The position numbers and the translations under genes are program-made. This document shows, piece after piece, positions 35,152 through 45,257 of a stretch of DNA of 64,000 bases; the stretch's first letter is position 1, and each line of letters opens with the position of its first letter. This DNA is from Winogradskyella litoriviva. Its GTDB lineage: Bacteria; Bacteroidota; Bacteroidia; Flavobacteriales; Flavobacteriaceae. The stretch is from the NCBI RefSeq assembly GCF_013249065.1, contig NZ_JABRWQ010000001.1, forward strand, positions 620,001 through 684,000, in the 5' to 3' direction. Below the pieces are notes generated by a model. That model searched no databases, was not told the origin of the DNA, and saw only the letters and a list, made by a program, of their open reading frames with translations.

Positions 35152-36877
35152 GCAACTGACTACTATTTATTAAAATAAGCATTACGGTTGTGAAAAAATA
35201 AATGCCGTTTACTCTACCAAATATTGATTCTGAAAACATAACTGCTATCATAAAAAGAGAAAACTGAATCAATAATTTGTCTTTATTTCTTAAACCGAGT
35301 ACAAAGCTATATAAAGGAATCGCAATTAAAACAAAAAATCCTAAAAATCCAGTTCTCCAAAATGTATCTACATATTGATTGTGTGGATTAAAGCCAATAT
35401 GTTCTTTAAGTCCTAATTTCTCTAATCTAGCATTTAATAGATGATTGGTTTCTTTTGAAACTCCTTTTCCAAAAAAGAAGTCCTTAAACCTCATGGTTTC
35501 AAGAGTTTCTCTCCATAATATTAAACGCAAAGTTAGACCATTAATGCGAGTATCATATGGGTTTTCGATATGTTTCTCATTAAGAATAGTAAAATCATCG
35601 ATTTTTAAAACCTCATTAAATCGATTTTTTATTGGTGAAAACATAAAGACAACAATTAGTATTGGAAAAATTAAAAATAGAACCTTTATATTCTTTATAA
35701 AATTAATAGTAATAACCATTAATGAGAATAAAAATACCATTTTGGATCCACAAAAAATTAAAAACATAAATAAAATAAACTCTAAAATATACTTGTGTTT
35801 TCCCTTATAATTTAAATCTATAAAACAAATGGAAAAAAACAGGAGATATGAAAAATATACAGGATGCAGGTATTTTGTAAAAAAATCAAAAGATAAAAAC
35901 TTAAAATTCTGATGTATATAAACATCAAAAACTGAAGTAGATAACAACCAAAATCCTATACAAAGCGCTGAATAAGGAAACAAGGATAAGAATTTTCGAT
36001 TTGATATTCCTGGTAATACTATTCCTAATATTATCAATGGCAAAAACCTTTCTATGGTGGATAGTTCATTAAAACTCTCTCCCGAAACAAAAAGGTTGTT
36101 TAAGAGGTATATTGTAAATAAACCTAATATTAATATATTTGTCTTTTGAGATTTAATAGCTATCCATGAGATGTTTTTTATGTTTAAAACAGCTATTATT
36201 ATTAACGTAATATTATATATAGGGGCAGGCAAAAATATACTCAAAAGAAACAAAATCATTGATAAATTGCCGATACAAAACACCTCAAACTCAATGGGAT
36301 TTAAAATCTTTAATACTATTATAATTAAAACCCAGAGAACAAAAAATGATAAAACAAGTTGGTAAATATTTATAAAGTCTGATTTATAAATATAAGTTTC
36401 AGGAAGCTCAAAATATCCATTGACAATATGCGTCTCAAGTTTTAATTCATTAGGCCGTTCTATAAATTTAATGCCAGCGCTTTTCTTAAATTTTTTTAGT
36501 AGAATTGAAATCTCATCATTTCCTGATTTAAGTCTAATTGATTTTATTCCAACGGTCTTATTTGGATGAGGAAAATAAAGTCTAAGTTTACGTAGTTTTT
36601 TTTTATCATCAAGAAGACTTTGGTAAACTAAATTTTCGGTGTTATGAAATCTATAAACTTTTGTGAAACTTATTTCAGATTCTTTGTTGCTAGAAATATA
36701 AACTATTGGTATTTCTTCTTTAGTAACTTTGTCACTAAAAACCAATTCAATAGATTTTATTGGGTTTGATAATAAATAATACTGATTGAAGACATAATAA
36801 CAAACTACAATTGCCATTAATAAAAACAAAAAATGATGCTTTATTTTTATTTGACTAATCGGACTAAAGTTTTTCAA
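35126..36877 (-). CDS. O-antigen ligase family protein (2)
   Basis: 583 residues. One N-terminal membrane helix is followed by a soluble stretch of about 125 residues with beta character (residues about 40-165), then 10 or more membrane helices. A large loop contains TRINGLTLRLILWRETLETMRFKDFFFGKG and LGLKEHIGFNPHNQYVDTFWRTG, the latter close to the HN-containing loop of WaaL/Wzy_C ligases. It could polymerise repeats or attach them to an acceptor. The start is TTG at 36877, in the last bases of the GT4 gene (14-bp overlap). Confidence 0.75.
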   Translation of the reverse strand: MKNFSPISQIKIKHHFLFLLMAIVVCYYVFNQYYLLSNPIKSIELVFSDKVTKEEIPIVYISSNKESEISFTKVYRFHNTENLVYQSLLDDKKKLRKLRLYFPHPNKTVGIKSIRLKSGNDEISILLKKFKKSAGIKFIERPNELKLETHIVNGYFELPETYIYKSDFINIYQLVLSFFVLWVLIIIVLKILNPIEFEVFCIGNLSMILFLLSIFLPAPIYNITLIIIAVLNIKNISWIAIKSQKTNILILGLFTIYLLNNLFVSGESFNELSTIERFLPLIILGIVLPGISNRKFLSLFPYSALCIGFWLLSTSVFDVYIHQNFKFLSFDFFTKYLHPVYFSYLLFFSICFIDLNYKGKHKYILEFILFMFLIFCGSKMVFLFSLMVITINFIKNIKVLFLIFPILIVVFMFSPIKNRFNEVLKIDDFTILNEKHIENPYDTRINGLTLRLILWRETLETMRFKDFFFGKGVSKETNHLLNARLEKLGLKEHIGFNPHNQYVDTFWRTGFLGFFVLIAIPLYSFVLGLRNKDKLLIQFSLFMIAVMFSESIFGRVNGIYFFTTVMLILINSSQLHENRNIRN

Positions 36878-37961
36878 AATGATTACTTATTATTTCTTTA
36901 TAATTTTCTGCAATTACTTTCCAATTAAATTTTGAAAGAATAGTATTGTAAATATTATCTAATTCAAAATCTTTATGTAATTGTTCTTCTATCTTAGTTT
37001 TAATTTCATTGATGTCATGAGGATTAAAAGTAACTTCATCAGGAAGCCCAAAATCTGCCATAGCGGTATTCTTGGAGCATAATACTTTCTTTTTAAATAC
37101 CATCGCTTCTAAAGGAGGTATGCCGAATCCTTCAGCAAAAGAAGGAAACACAAACAGCTCACAGTTTTGATAGTATAGTTTCAAATCCTCATCAGCAATA
37201 TTCTCTAACCATATTATGGCTTTTTTATCAGTTTCCGATAAGTTGTCTAAAAAGAATTTGAGATCATTAAATATAACCTCCATTTTACCAATAAAAATTA
37301 GTTTAAACCCTTTTGACACCAAATTTAGCTCTGTAAAAGCCTTGAGTAAATTTAAATGATTCTTTCTGGGTTCAACCCTAGATACATACAAAATATACTT
37401 ACCTAATTTTTGAATGGCCTTATTATCTATTAAATTTGAATTAGTTAAACTTACAGCATTCGGAGTAAGTTTTATATGATCTTTATCTATCTTATATAAT
37501 TCAGAGATTTTTCGTTTAGAATACTCGGAAACAGTTAGCAAAATATCTGCTCTTTTAGCCGATGTCTTAAATAAATAGCTATTTATCAACCTATATTTTA
37601 ATGGGAAAAATGCTTTAAATTCCTTTTGCTCAAACAATATATCGTGATTGGTTATAATTTGTTTGCAATTTTTTATTGGAGGAGAGATATATTGATAATG
37701 AGCATAATTAATATCGTGTTTTTTAATTATTAAAGGTAATTCTATTAGTAAACGATAAAATTTATTCTGACTCTGTAACTCAACATAAATTACATTTTTA
37801 TGAATACCAAATTCCTTTTTTAAGTTCTCAATATTATTAGCTATTAAATAAAAATTCCATTCTGGTGCTAAGAGAATAAGCTCAGAATATAGTCCTTTTA
37901 AATATGTTCTAGTGCCTTGAGGTTTATCATCAAAAACATGTGTATCAACTAATATATTCAT
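36864..37961 (-). CDS. Glycosyltransferase family 4 (group 1)
   Basis: 365 residues. Motifs in order: DTHVFDDKPQGTRTYLKGLY near the N-terminus, SEYSKRKISELY, ILYVSRVEPRKNHLNLLKAF and the donor-binding FPSFAEGFGIPPLEAM with the two GT4 glutamates. It adds a sugar with retention of anomeric configuration to the lipid-linked repeat. It overlaps the upstream polymerase gene by 4 bp and the downstream ligase-like gene by 14 bp. Confidence 0.92.
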   Translation of the reverse strand: MNILVDTHVFDDKPQGTRTYLKGLYSELILLAPEWNFYLIANNIENLKKEFGIHKNVIYVELQSQNKFYRLLIELPLIIKKHDINYAHYQYISPPIKNCKQIITNHDILFEQKEFKAFFPLKYRLINSYLFKTSAKRADILLTVSEYSKRKISELYKIDKDHIKLTPNAVSLTNSNLIDNKAIQKLGKYILYVSRVEPRKNHLNLLKAFTELNLVSKGFKLIFIGKMEVIFNDLKFFLDNLSETDKKAIIWLENIADEDLKLYYQNCELFVFPSFAEGFGIPPLEAMVFKKKVLCSKNTAMADFGLPDEVTFNPHDINEIKTKIEEQLHKDFELDNIYNTILSKFNWKVIAENYKEIISNHFEKL

Positions 37962-39337
37962 ACTTTAACAGAATCAATTTGTTTAATATTTGAGTTACTT
38001 AAAGCATAATACACTAAAATAATAACAAAATAATAAAACCCTTGTTTGGGTATATCAGTTCCAATAACATTTATATAAAACCCAATTAAGAAAAATAATG
38101 ACAGTCGGTTTCTATTCCTAAAAAATATTTCAGAAAAGGAGAATAGCATTAATAAAAATCCGATAATTCCTTTTTCTGCTAACGACATGGCTAAGTAGGC
38201 ATCTGTGACTTTATAATAATAAATTTTATCTGGTACTTTTTTATGAAAATTTGTTAATCCTGTAAAAATTTTATTTTCTGCATTTGGTGAAGATAATGAT
38301 CCTATTCCACTACCTAGTGGTTTTTCATAAAACTTATTTAATGAATAATTTGTAAATCCACCACGTTGTGAAAACACATTTTTCTCACCAAACGGGTTTA
38401 AAGTACCCACAAATTCTTGAAGATTCTCATTATTCAATACATACACAATACCACTAATCATTAAAATAAAAGTTGAGCAAATGACTAACAAAACTCTTCT
38501 GGTAATTCTAATTTTTTCAGGTAAATAAATAGCCAATAACAAAAGAACTAAAATCATTAACGGCCCTCTAGAGAAGGTTAAAATAGCTACTGTAATCAAA
38601 AGTGCAATGTCCCAATAGCTTTTAGTTTTATTTAAATAATACAATAAAATTAAGTACAAACAAGCCAATTGTCCCATAATTCTAAAATCAAAAACAAATC
38701 CTGTATTTCTAGGAATGGATTGACTAATTCTTAATGCTATGGTATATGTTGGCTCTTTAAAAATAATTGCACCAGAGAATAAATGACGCATTTGATCATA
38801 AAAATGTGGTGACAAATAAATGACAACACATGCCACAAACGTGTATCTAAAAAACTTTAAAAGATAAATATAGTTTATTTGCTCTACTCCGTTGGATAAT
38901 ACAACAAGTAAAAATAAAATTAATGGAAGTATCTCCTTTGGGAATTCTGATATCGCATAAGAAGGGTGTATAACACTTAATAGCAACATCATTAATAAAA
39001 AGAGAATCGTCCATTGTAATGATTTAATTCTCTTGATATTAATACGCTTTAAAGTAATAAAATTATAGGTTAATATAATAAAGATAGGTATATAATTACA
39101 TGCTGCATTTAGTATATTAAAAGATATATCATTATTTATAATTAAAGGTCCCATTATGAGCCTTGAAGATAGCATTAGAATTAAGACTGTGGTAATACTT
39201 CTTTTAATAATAATCTTATAATATGAAATAACTAATACAGGGATTATAAGTATAAAAGCATATTCTGGTATCTTGAATACCATTATTATTAGTAAACAAA
39301 TTATAAGGAGATAATAATCAACTTTTAAATGTTTCAA
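37958..39337 (-). CDS. O-antigen polymerase-like membrane protein (3)
   Basis: 459 residues with about 11-12 membrane segments. The main soluble loop (GTLNPFGEKNVFSQRGGFTNYSLNKFYEKPLGSGIGS) has the glycine-rich GSGIGS and arginine features of Wzy/WaaL-like proteins. It is the third such gene in this locus. The start is TTG at 39337, with a TAA three codons further upstream. It lies 5 bp after the KpsS-like gene. Confidence 0.72.
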   Translation of the reverse strand: MKHLKVDYYLLIICLLIIMVFKIPEYAFILIIPVLVISYYKIIIKRSITTVLILMLSSRLIMGPLIINNDISFNILNAACNYIPIFIILTYNFITLKRINIKRIKSLQWTILFLLMMLLLSVIHPSYAISEFPKEILPLILFLLVVLSNGVEQINYIYLLKFFRYTFVACVVIYLSPHFYDQMRHLFSGAIIFKEPTYTIALRISQSIPRNTGFVFDFRIMGQLACLYLILLYYLNKTKSYWDIALLITVAILTFSRGPLMILVLLLLAIYLPEKIRITRRVLLVICSTFILMISGIVYVLNNENLQEFVGTLNPFGEKNVFSQRGGFTNYSLNKFYEKPLGSGIGSLSSPNAENKIFTGLTNFHKKVPDKIYYYKVTDAYLAMSLAEKGIIGFLLMLFSFSEIFFRNRNRLSLFFLIGFYINVIGTDIPKQGFYYFVIILVYYALSNSNIKQIDSVKV

Positions 39338-39342
39338 AATAT

Positions 39343-40698
39343 TTATTTAATAACTGTTAAAAATGCTTTGCTTAGTGCTTTTATATTGTCTTTGCTTACA
39401 CTCCTTGGGTCACCAAAAGCATCAGACATAATCCCTTCATAAGAATTTTCGAGAAGCCAATTAGAAAATTCTGAATAATCTAGGCCTTCTCTGTTCCCTT
39501 TAATAAGATGCTCCAAGGTATGCTCTTTAAAATCCGTCCATCTTATTTGTTTACAGCCTTTTAATTTATTAAAAAATGTCGGTGCAAAAGTGAAACTTTG
39601 TTTGTTTTTTAGTGCTGCTTCATATGCTATTGTACCAGATACTGTAAAAACGGCACTTATAGAATCTAATAACTGATGTGTGTCCGCTTTATTATCTATT
39701 AGATACGTATTTGGTAATTTTTTTACACGCTTATAAAAATCAAAATTTCGATCTCCAATGGCATTAGAATGTTCCTTTACCAATAAGATATAGTCTTTGG
39801 GTAATATTCTCCAAATATTATGAATTAAATCTAACTGGTTTTCATAATAACGACCAATAACATCTATTGATGCTTCTGGCTGTTTATGCAAGGTAAATAA
39901 TACGCGCTTTTTATCTTTTGGTAAAGAGGCTATAGCTGTTTCTGAAATGAAATTTTTAAATATAACCCGATTATAAATTTCAGCTGTTTTAACTTTAAAT
40001 TGACAAAATGGGTTGCTATAAAGCGTTGGATCATTACTGTCTTGATTAGTTCTAAAGATAAAGTTTTTTAATAAAACCAAATTATGAGATAACTTACCTT
40101 TTTTTGCTAGTAACTTATCATTTAAAGCAAGATAAGCGGGCTTTTCGAGTTTAATAAAATCACCTTTTACATTTAAATTTTTATCTGCTTCTAAAATATT
40201 AGATTGAAACTCATTTGTAAAAAAAGTAAAACGTCCATTTGGTATTCTAATGGTGTGTGGATTTAAAAATTCACAGTTTAGTGCTTTATTTTGTGAAAGC
40301 AATCTATATGCAATAAGCTCATGTGCCCAAGTTAATTCTCCAAATACATAACTAATGTTATTAGCGGTTATAAAGTCGCTATAAAGAGGGCTAAGCTTGT
40401 TTAAGTAATCATAAGACCATTTAGATGATTCGTGCTTTAAAACGCGATCTCCATAAACCAATTCATTAACCTTAAAATCTATTTGGTCTTCAATATTATT
40501 ATTTGATGATAAAACCTCTTTTTTTCCTATGTATAGTAGTTGATTCATAGGAAATATGTCTTGAAGCTCAACGTATTGTTTTTTGTTGGGAATTATCCAA
40601 AAGCTTTCAATATTATGATTTTTTAAAGTCTTTGCTATTTCTACAAATACTTGAGTTTTGTAATAATTAGAAATAAAACATATATTCTTTTTCTTCAT
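39343..40698 (-). CDS. Capsule polysaccharide synthesis (KpsS/KpsC-like) protein
   Basis: 451 residues without membrane segments. The C-terminal half has FTLHKQPEASIDVIGRYYENQ, LLVKEHSNAIGDR and FTVSGTIAYEAALKNK, the KEH and SGT-xx-E-A patterns of the capsule-synthesis GT-B-like proteins and of CDP-glycerol or Kdo transferases. It probably transfers an acidic sugar or acts on a glycan carrier. The nonulosonic acid module further along the same operon makes a CMP-activated acidic sugar its most attractive donor; this is inference. Confidence 0.7.
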   Translation of the reverse strand: MKKKNICFISNYYKTQVFVEIAKTLKNHNIESFWIIPNKKQYVELQDIFPMNQLLYIGKKEVLSSNNNIEDQIDFKVNELVYGDRVLKHESSKWSYDYLNKLSPLYSDFITANNISYVFGELTWAHELIAYRLLSQNKALNCEFLNPHTIRIPNGRFTFFTNEFQSNILEADKNLNVKGDFIKLEKPAYLALNDKLLAKKGKLSHNLVLLKNFIFRTNQDSNDPTLYSNPFCQFKVKTAEIYNRVIFKNFISETAIASLPKDKKRVLFTLHKQPEASIDVIGRYYENQLDLIHNIWRILPKDYILLVKEHSNAIGDRNFDFYKRVKKLPNTYLIDNKADTHQLLDSISAVFTVSGTIAYEAALKNKQSFTFAPTFFNKLKGCKQIRWTDFKEHTLEHLIKGNREGLDYSEFSNWLLENSYEGIMSDAFGDPRSVSKDNIKALSKAFLTVIK

Positions 40699-40723
40699 TC
40701 TACTCTGTTGAATATCATCTTAA

Positions 40724-41971
40724 TTAAACTAGCTTATAATTTCTTTTATAGAGTGTTGCAACACTTAATAAAAGTGAGGCAAATGTACTAATAAACATTG
40801 CTAATGTTATTTTTTCTAAGAAATCAATTTTTAAGAACATTAATAATGAGAAAAACAAGACAGCTCCAAAAATAGCCAGATACAATTTAATTATATTTTT
40901 GTTTTCTCTCCCGTAATTCAATTCTAAGTAAGCGTAAACACAACTCATGAAAGTTTGTAATATAATTAGTGTTGCTATAAATATTGGTCTTTGTACATTA
41001 TTTTGATCATAATTATAAACTAAATAAATACCACTTATTAACATTACAATAATCATCGTAATTATTAATAATCCTAGGTATTTAAAAAGTATACTTTTAT
41101 TGATGCCTAATATGTTTTTTTCTACATATATTGATTTTACCATATAGGCCAATAAAGAAGAGTGGGTAAGAAATATAACCATTGAAAAACGTTGAATAAG
41201 AGATAAAAGTACTCCGTCTTCGATAGGCATATTTGTTAAAGCATGAATCTTACCATAATTAGTAATATACATTATTAAAAATATCTGAATAATAGTTGGC
41301 CAAGAAAACAACACCGACCCTTTTAGTATTGTTTTTGTTTTATTTAAACTTACAGTAGATTGTTTTCTTAAAAAAACCATGTTGGCACTTTTAAAAAAAT
41401 AAAATACTGAAAATAGAATTTGTCCGGCAAAGATTAACCAAAGCGAAAAATCGTAATCAAAAAAGAAATAAAAGAGAAGAAATGAGAGTGATATAAAATT
41501 AGATACTAAGGTGATTAAAACTACTTTTTCTGGCTTGTTTGTTAATCTATAATACGATGCCAAAAATGTAGTAACTAAAACAAAAAGTACCCTAAAAATT
41601 ATAAAAACAATAAATTTCTCGTATTCAAAGACAAAGAGATTTAGCAGTATTGCGAATAACCCTAAAAAAGAGATCACTAAATAAAGCTTCTGAAACACTT
41701 TTTTAAATGTTTCTACTGTATTATTATGATTGTCAGAGTTCCTATATTCATAGAAAAAGTAGGTAGATAATCCTAGGTCTATTAAAGGAACTAATACTAT
41801 GGTAATCGAATATATGTACTCAATTGAGACATAGACAGTTTTATCTCTAAAAAAAAACAAAACAATTATTGGAAGTAAAAAAATAACAGCTTTATCTATA
41901 TAGCTCAAGGCCATAAAACTGAATAGTCTTTTATTCTGTTTAAAAAAATTTATGATCTTTATCAAGGACAA
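40724..41971 (-). CDS. Wzx-like oligosaccharide flippase
   Basis: 415 residues with about 12 membrane segments. The opening FMALSYIDKAVIFLLPIIVLFFFRD and the early LVPLIDLGLSTYFFYEYR fit the MVF/MATE flippases of O-antigen loci. It would move the finished lipid-linked repeat to the periplasm for polymerisation. The likely start is TTG at 41971, with a TAG two codons upstream; the ATG 19 codons inside is a possible alternative. 118 bp upstream are gene-free and hold only a small CTACA/TGTAG inverted repeat (42065-42077). Confidence 0.85.
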   Translation of the reverse strand: MSLIKIINFFKQNKRLFSFMALSYIDKAVIFLLPIIVLFFFRDKTVYVSIEYIYSITIVLVPLIDLGLSTYFFYEYRNSDNHNNTVETFKKVFQKLYLVISFLGLFAILLNLFVFEYEKFIVFIIFRVLFVLVTTFLASYYRLTNKPEKVVLITLVSNFISLSFLLFYFFFDYDFSLWLIFAGQILFSVFYFFKSANMVFLRKQSTVSLNKTKTILKGSVLFSWPTIIQIFLIMYITNYGKIHALTNMPIEDGVLLSLIQRFSMVIFLTHSSLLAYMVKSIYVEKNILGINKSILFKYLGLLIITMIIVMLISGIYLVYNYDQNNVQRPIFIATLIILQTFMSCVYAYLELNYGRENKNIIKLYLAIFGAVLFFSLLMFLKIDFLEKITLAMFISTFASLLLSVATLYKRNYKLV

Positions 41972-42089
41972 TATCTAAGGCTATTTTAATTTTTAGTAAA
42001 ACCCTTAAGTTAAACTATTATAAAATGTAACTATACAACATCAGTACTTTCAAAAAGTTACATACTACATATTGTAGATTTTCATCATA

Positions 42090-42626
42090 CTACATCTTAA
42101 AGTCCTTACTTAATAAAGATATTAAATAAGAATCCCAATATTTACCGTCTTCAAAACAGTTTTCTCTCAATAACCCATCTTGCTTAAAGTTAAACTTATT
42201 GGTAAAAATATCTATCTTTTTGGTATCGAACTCATACAGCTCCATCCAAATTTTATTAAGGTTTAAGTTATAAAAACCGTACTTTATTAATAGATTCACA
42301 GCTTCTAAAGAAGCGTCTTTATCGTCAATATAGATATCGTCTTTTCCAATATAAAATGAAAAATCTGCAGATCTATTAATCCAGTTTATATAGAGTAAAC
42401 CAGCAGCACCAATTGGCTCATTGGTTTCTAGATCTACAATAGTAAACATGAAATTGATGTGTTTGGTATTTTGAATACTTTCAAACCACTTTTCTTGATC
42501 GGTTAGAGACAATTCTCTTACTTCTCTAAAGTTTCTTCTAAAGTCTTCTCTATTTCTCCAATCTCTTAAAAACTTTAAATCCTCTCTTTCTAAAGCTCTT
42601 AGGCCAACTTTCTTTCCTTTTATCAT
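42090..42626 (-). CDS. GNAT acetyltransferase (PseH-like)
   Basis: 178 residues. VGLRALEREDLKFLRDWRNREDFRRNFR, the IGAAGLLYINWINRSADFSFYIG core and IWMELYEFDTKKIDIF follow the GNAT fold of RimJ/PseH-type enzymes. PseH acetylates the 4-amino group of a UDP-6-deoxy-amino sugar in pseudaminic acid synthesis, and the gene overlaps the NeuB-like synthase by 4 bp. However, no aminotransferase that would create that amine is visible in the locus, so the acceptor is open. Confidence 0.82.
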   Translation of the reverse strand: MIKGKKVGLRALEREDLKFLRDWRNREDFRRNFREVRELSLTDQEKWFESIQNTKHINFMFTIVDLETNEPIGAAGLLYINWINRSADFSFYIGKDDIYIDDKDASLEAVNLLIKYGFYNLNLNKIWMELYEFDTKKIDIFTNKFNFKQDGLLRENCFEDGKYWDSYLISLLSKDFKM

Positions 42627-43687
42627 ACGATACTTTCTTTTGTAAAATGCTCACCAAACACAATATCTTTCTTCAATTTCTTTCCAATTAATACCTCTAA
42701 TTCGTACGGTTGATAACCGCCTTCTCCTATAGGTCTAAGTGGTTCTAAATCTTCTTTAGACAATACATGTCCTGCTTTTAAATTAGATGCTGCACAAATA
42801 CATCGTCTTTGCACAACATAAGCTTGCTTCTCATTATCTTCTACTCGCTTTACTCCATCACCCAAAGCAGCCAATAACTCATAAGATCTATCTACCATAC
42901 CTCTCCAAGTTGATGGATTCATTGCAAACCCATGGTCTGGACCAACTTGATTGTTATTGTCGGTAAAGTGCTTTTCAATAACTCTAGCTCCTAATGCAAT
43001 ACTACCAAGAACTGTTGCGTGACCGCTAGTGTGATCCGATAATCCTAATATGGTGCTAGGATACATTTCTTTATAAGCTTTTAAAACATTTAAATTACAA
43101 AATTTAAAGTTCTCTGCACTACCAGTATAATTTGTATTGCATTGCATTAATACAATATCGTTGGTTTTGCTTAGCGCTAATGCCATCATTCGTTTTACAT
43201 CCTCAAGATTACAAGCTCCTGTAGCTAACAATGTTGGTTTGCCCTTACCTAATACGTAATCTATAATTTCTAACCAAGAGGCATCTCCCGATCCTATTTT
43301 ATATAATTCCACAAAAGGATCTACCAAATCAACAGATTCAAAATCATAAGGACTAGTAAAATAATCTAATCCTACTTTATCGCATTCTGCTTTTAAAATA
43401 GGTGTCCAATCTTTATTAATACTTGCATCTTCATAAACTTCAAAAACTGACTTCTCCCAATTAGATTGATGCGAAAGTTTACCTTTCATATTCTCAAATC
43501 CCAACTTGCTAACAATCTTCTTAGCTGAAAAGTTTTGAAATTTTGCTGCATCAGCTCCAGCTTCTTTAACTAAATGAATTAACTCAATAGCTTTTTCTAG
43601 AGAACCGTTATGATTTGCACCTATATCTGCAATAAAATATAACGTATGGTCGTCAACTATTTTATTTCCTAATTTAATCTGCTTCAT
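42623..43687 (-). CDS. NeuB-family nonulosonic acid synthase
   Basis: 354 residues. The TIM-barrel domain shows FIADIGANHNGSLEKAIELI, AAKFQNFSAKKIVS, YKIGSGDASWLEII and LGLSDHTSGHATVLGSIALGARVIEKHFT; residues about 290-350 form the antifreeze-like SAF domain (LKAGHVLSKEDL, PYELEVLIGKKLKKDI). It condenses phosphoenolpyruvate with a 6-carbon amino sugar to make a 9-carbon acid. Whether it is the sialic, legionaminic or pseudaminic type cannot be settled by eye; the nearby PseB favours the pseudaminic branch. It overlaps both neighbours. Confidence 0.92.
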   Translation of the reverse strand: MKQIKLGNKIVDDHTLYFIADIGANHNGSLEKAIELIHLVKEAGADAAKFQNFSAKKIVSKLGFENMKGKLSHQSNWEKSVFEVYEDASINKDWTPILKAECDKVGLDYFTSPYDFESVDLVDPFVELYKIGSGDASWLEIIDYVLGKGKPTLLATGACNLEDVKRMMALALSKTNDIVLMQCNTNYTGSAENFKFCNLNVLKAYKEMYPSTILGLSDHTSGHATVLGSIALGARVIEKHFTDNNNQVGPDHGFAMNPSTWRGMVDRSYELLAALGDGVKRVEDNEKQAYVVQRRCICAASNLKAGHVLSKEDLEPLRPIGEGGYQPYELEVLIGKKLKKDIVFGEHFTKESIV

Positions 43688-44558
43688 AATATTGATTTAT
43701 GCTTTGTAACGTATCTGAAAGTTTTGGTAGTTTTCTATTATATTTCTCTTGGTAATAGTCACAACTTAGAGTTTGATCATTACATCGTTTCGCTCTATCT
43801 TTAAAAGAAGATATTAGACCACTTTTTATTGTGGTGGTGTCTAAATTTAAATGCTTTAATAATTCGATGCCAAATTTATATTTGGTTACAATCTCGGTTC
43901 CTGAAATGTGTAATATTTCATTCGGAAAATCTTTTAATGAAACAATGTGTTTAATTTCATTACCTAATTCCCAAATAGAAATCGGGTTAAATAGAACATC
44001 GTCAAACAAAGAAATGTCCTCAGCTGTTTTAGAGGCATTAATGATCCACTCTACAAAACCTGATTTTTTAGAATTTATGTTTAACCCAACAATTGTGGTT
44101 CGGATGATGCAAAACTCTCTATCACTCAATTTAGCGAAAAACTCACCCAACTCTTTTGATTTTCCATAGACGTTTTCTGGGGAAACGCAATCGGACTCTT
44201 TTGCTAAATGAAGCGCAGATGGAAAAACAGCATCAGTTGAAATATAAATAAATTTTACATTAGCATCAGTAGCTTCGGCAAACTTTTTAACGGATATTCC
44301 GTTAACACTAAATGCTTTGTCTGGATTATTATTACAGTAATTACCATTGGTTAAGGCACCTGATAGTACTATAATTTCTGGCTTAGACCATTTAATAATA
44401 TCTTGGTAATTATTAGAATTTAAATCTAAAACTTTATAATTTTTAGGCCGCTCATCAAAGTTAGAATTTCCAGTGCCATAAACCTCATGTTCCTCCTCTA
44501 GCATATTAGCTAAAGTCGCTCCTAACATTCCTGAAACTCCTGTGATTAAAATCCTCAT
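43674..44558 (-). CDS. RmlD-like SDR oxidoreductase in the nonulosonic acid module
   Basis: 294 residues. The Rossmann motif is ITGVSGMLGATLA, ISTDAVF and YGKSKELGE supply the S/T and Tyr-Lys catalytic positions, and the C-terminus matches dTDP-4-dehydrorhamnose-reductase-like proteins (LFNPISIWELGNEI). A dedicated rfbD lies at 46.5-47.4 kb, so this copy probably reduces a different 4-keto sugar. It overlaps NeuB-like by 14 bp and NeuA-like by 4 bp, which ties it to nonulosonic acid synthesis. Confidence 0.83.
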   Translation of the reverse strand: MRILITGVSGMLGATLANMLEEEHEVYGTGNSNFDERPKNYKVLDLNSNNYQDIIKWSKPEIIVLSGALTNGNYCNNNPDKAFSVNGISVKKFAEATDANVKFIYISTDAVFPSALHLAKESDCVSPENVYGKSKELGEFFAKLSDREFCIIRTTIVGLNINSKKSGFVEWIINASKTAEDISLFDDVLFNPISIWELGNEIKHIVSLKDFPNEILHISGTEIVTKYKFGIELLKHLNLDTTTIKSGLISSFKDRAKRCNDQTLSCDYYQEKYNRKLPKLSDTLQSINQYYEAD

Positions 44559-45250
44559 TTTATATTTTTTAAATACTTATACTTAAATTCGGCAAGATTC
44601 CAATCTTCAATAGTATCTATATCATGTGATTCTATTTCTTTTAATTCTATAAAGCCTGTATTATCATTCCAAAGTCTGTTATCTGAAATGATTTTTTCGG
44701 TTTTAAACATATAAAACTGACCTAAATCGTGATATGATGCTTCCAAATCTTGCGTTCTTATCTGCATATTTTCTGGCGCAATCATTTCTATTCTATTATT
44801 TGCTTTAACTTTTAATGCCCTTTGAATAGGGTGACCGTATTTTAAAACTGGAAAAACACAATCTAAATGGTCATCTTCAAGTTTAGAAAAACTAGAAATT
44901 AAAATCTGGTCGGTTACAAATGGAGCACATGGATATATACAACAGGTATAATCAAATATTCGCCCTTCTTTTTTATATGCTTCTATAACTTCTGCAATAA
45001 CATCTATGGTAGTTGCAATATCGTTAGAGTTTATTTCACTTCTTAAGAAAGGGACTTTTGCACCGTATTTAATTGCAATTTTAGCAATCTCATCATCATC
45101 TGTAGACACCATAACCTCATCAAAAAGATTACTTTTTAATGCAGCTTCAATAGAATATGCTATTATGGGTTTATCGATAAAGAATTTTATATTCTTTCTT
45201 AAAATACGTTTGCTTCCTCCTCTTGCTGGTATAATAGCTATTTTTTTCAT
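44555..45250 (-). CDS. CMP-nonulosonate cytidylyltransferase (NeuA/PseF-like)
   Basis: 231 residues from the ATG at 45250, which gives the canonical MKKIAIIPARGGSKRI start; six upstream codons in the open frame overlap the previous gene and were not used. STDDDEIAKIAIKYGAKVPF and YPCAPFVTDQIL are further family motifs. It activates the 9-carbon acid with CTP to the CMP-sugar used by transferases. It lies 7 bp after pseB. Confidence 0.9.
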   Translation of the reverse strand: MKKIAIIPARGGSKRILRKNIKFFIDKPIIAYSIEAALKSNLFDEVMVSTDDDEIAKIAIKYGAKVPFLRSEINSNDIATTIDVIAEVIEAYKKEGRIFDYTCCIYPCAPFVTDQILISSFSKLEDDHLDCVFPVLKYGHPIQRALKVKANNRIEMIAPENMQIRTQDLEASYHDLGQFYMFKTEKIISDNRLWNDNTGFIELKEIESHDIDTIEDWNLAEFKYKYLKNIK

Positions 45251-45257
45251 GTTAAAA

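Noticed and set aside
42623..45250. Calling the locus a sialic acid (NeuAc) pathway
   Set aside because: The synthase and cytidylyltransferase families also make pseudaminic and legionaminic acids, and no NeuC-type epimerase is present; PseB points to another sugar.
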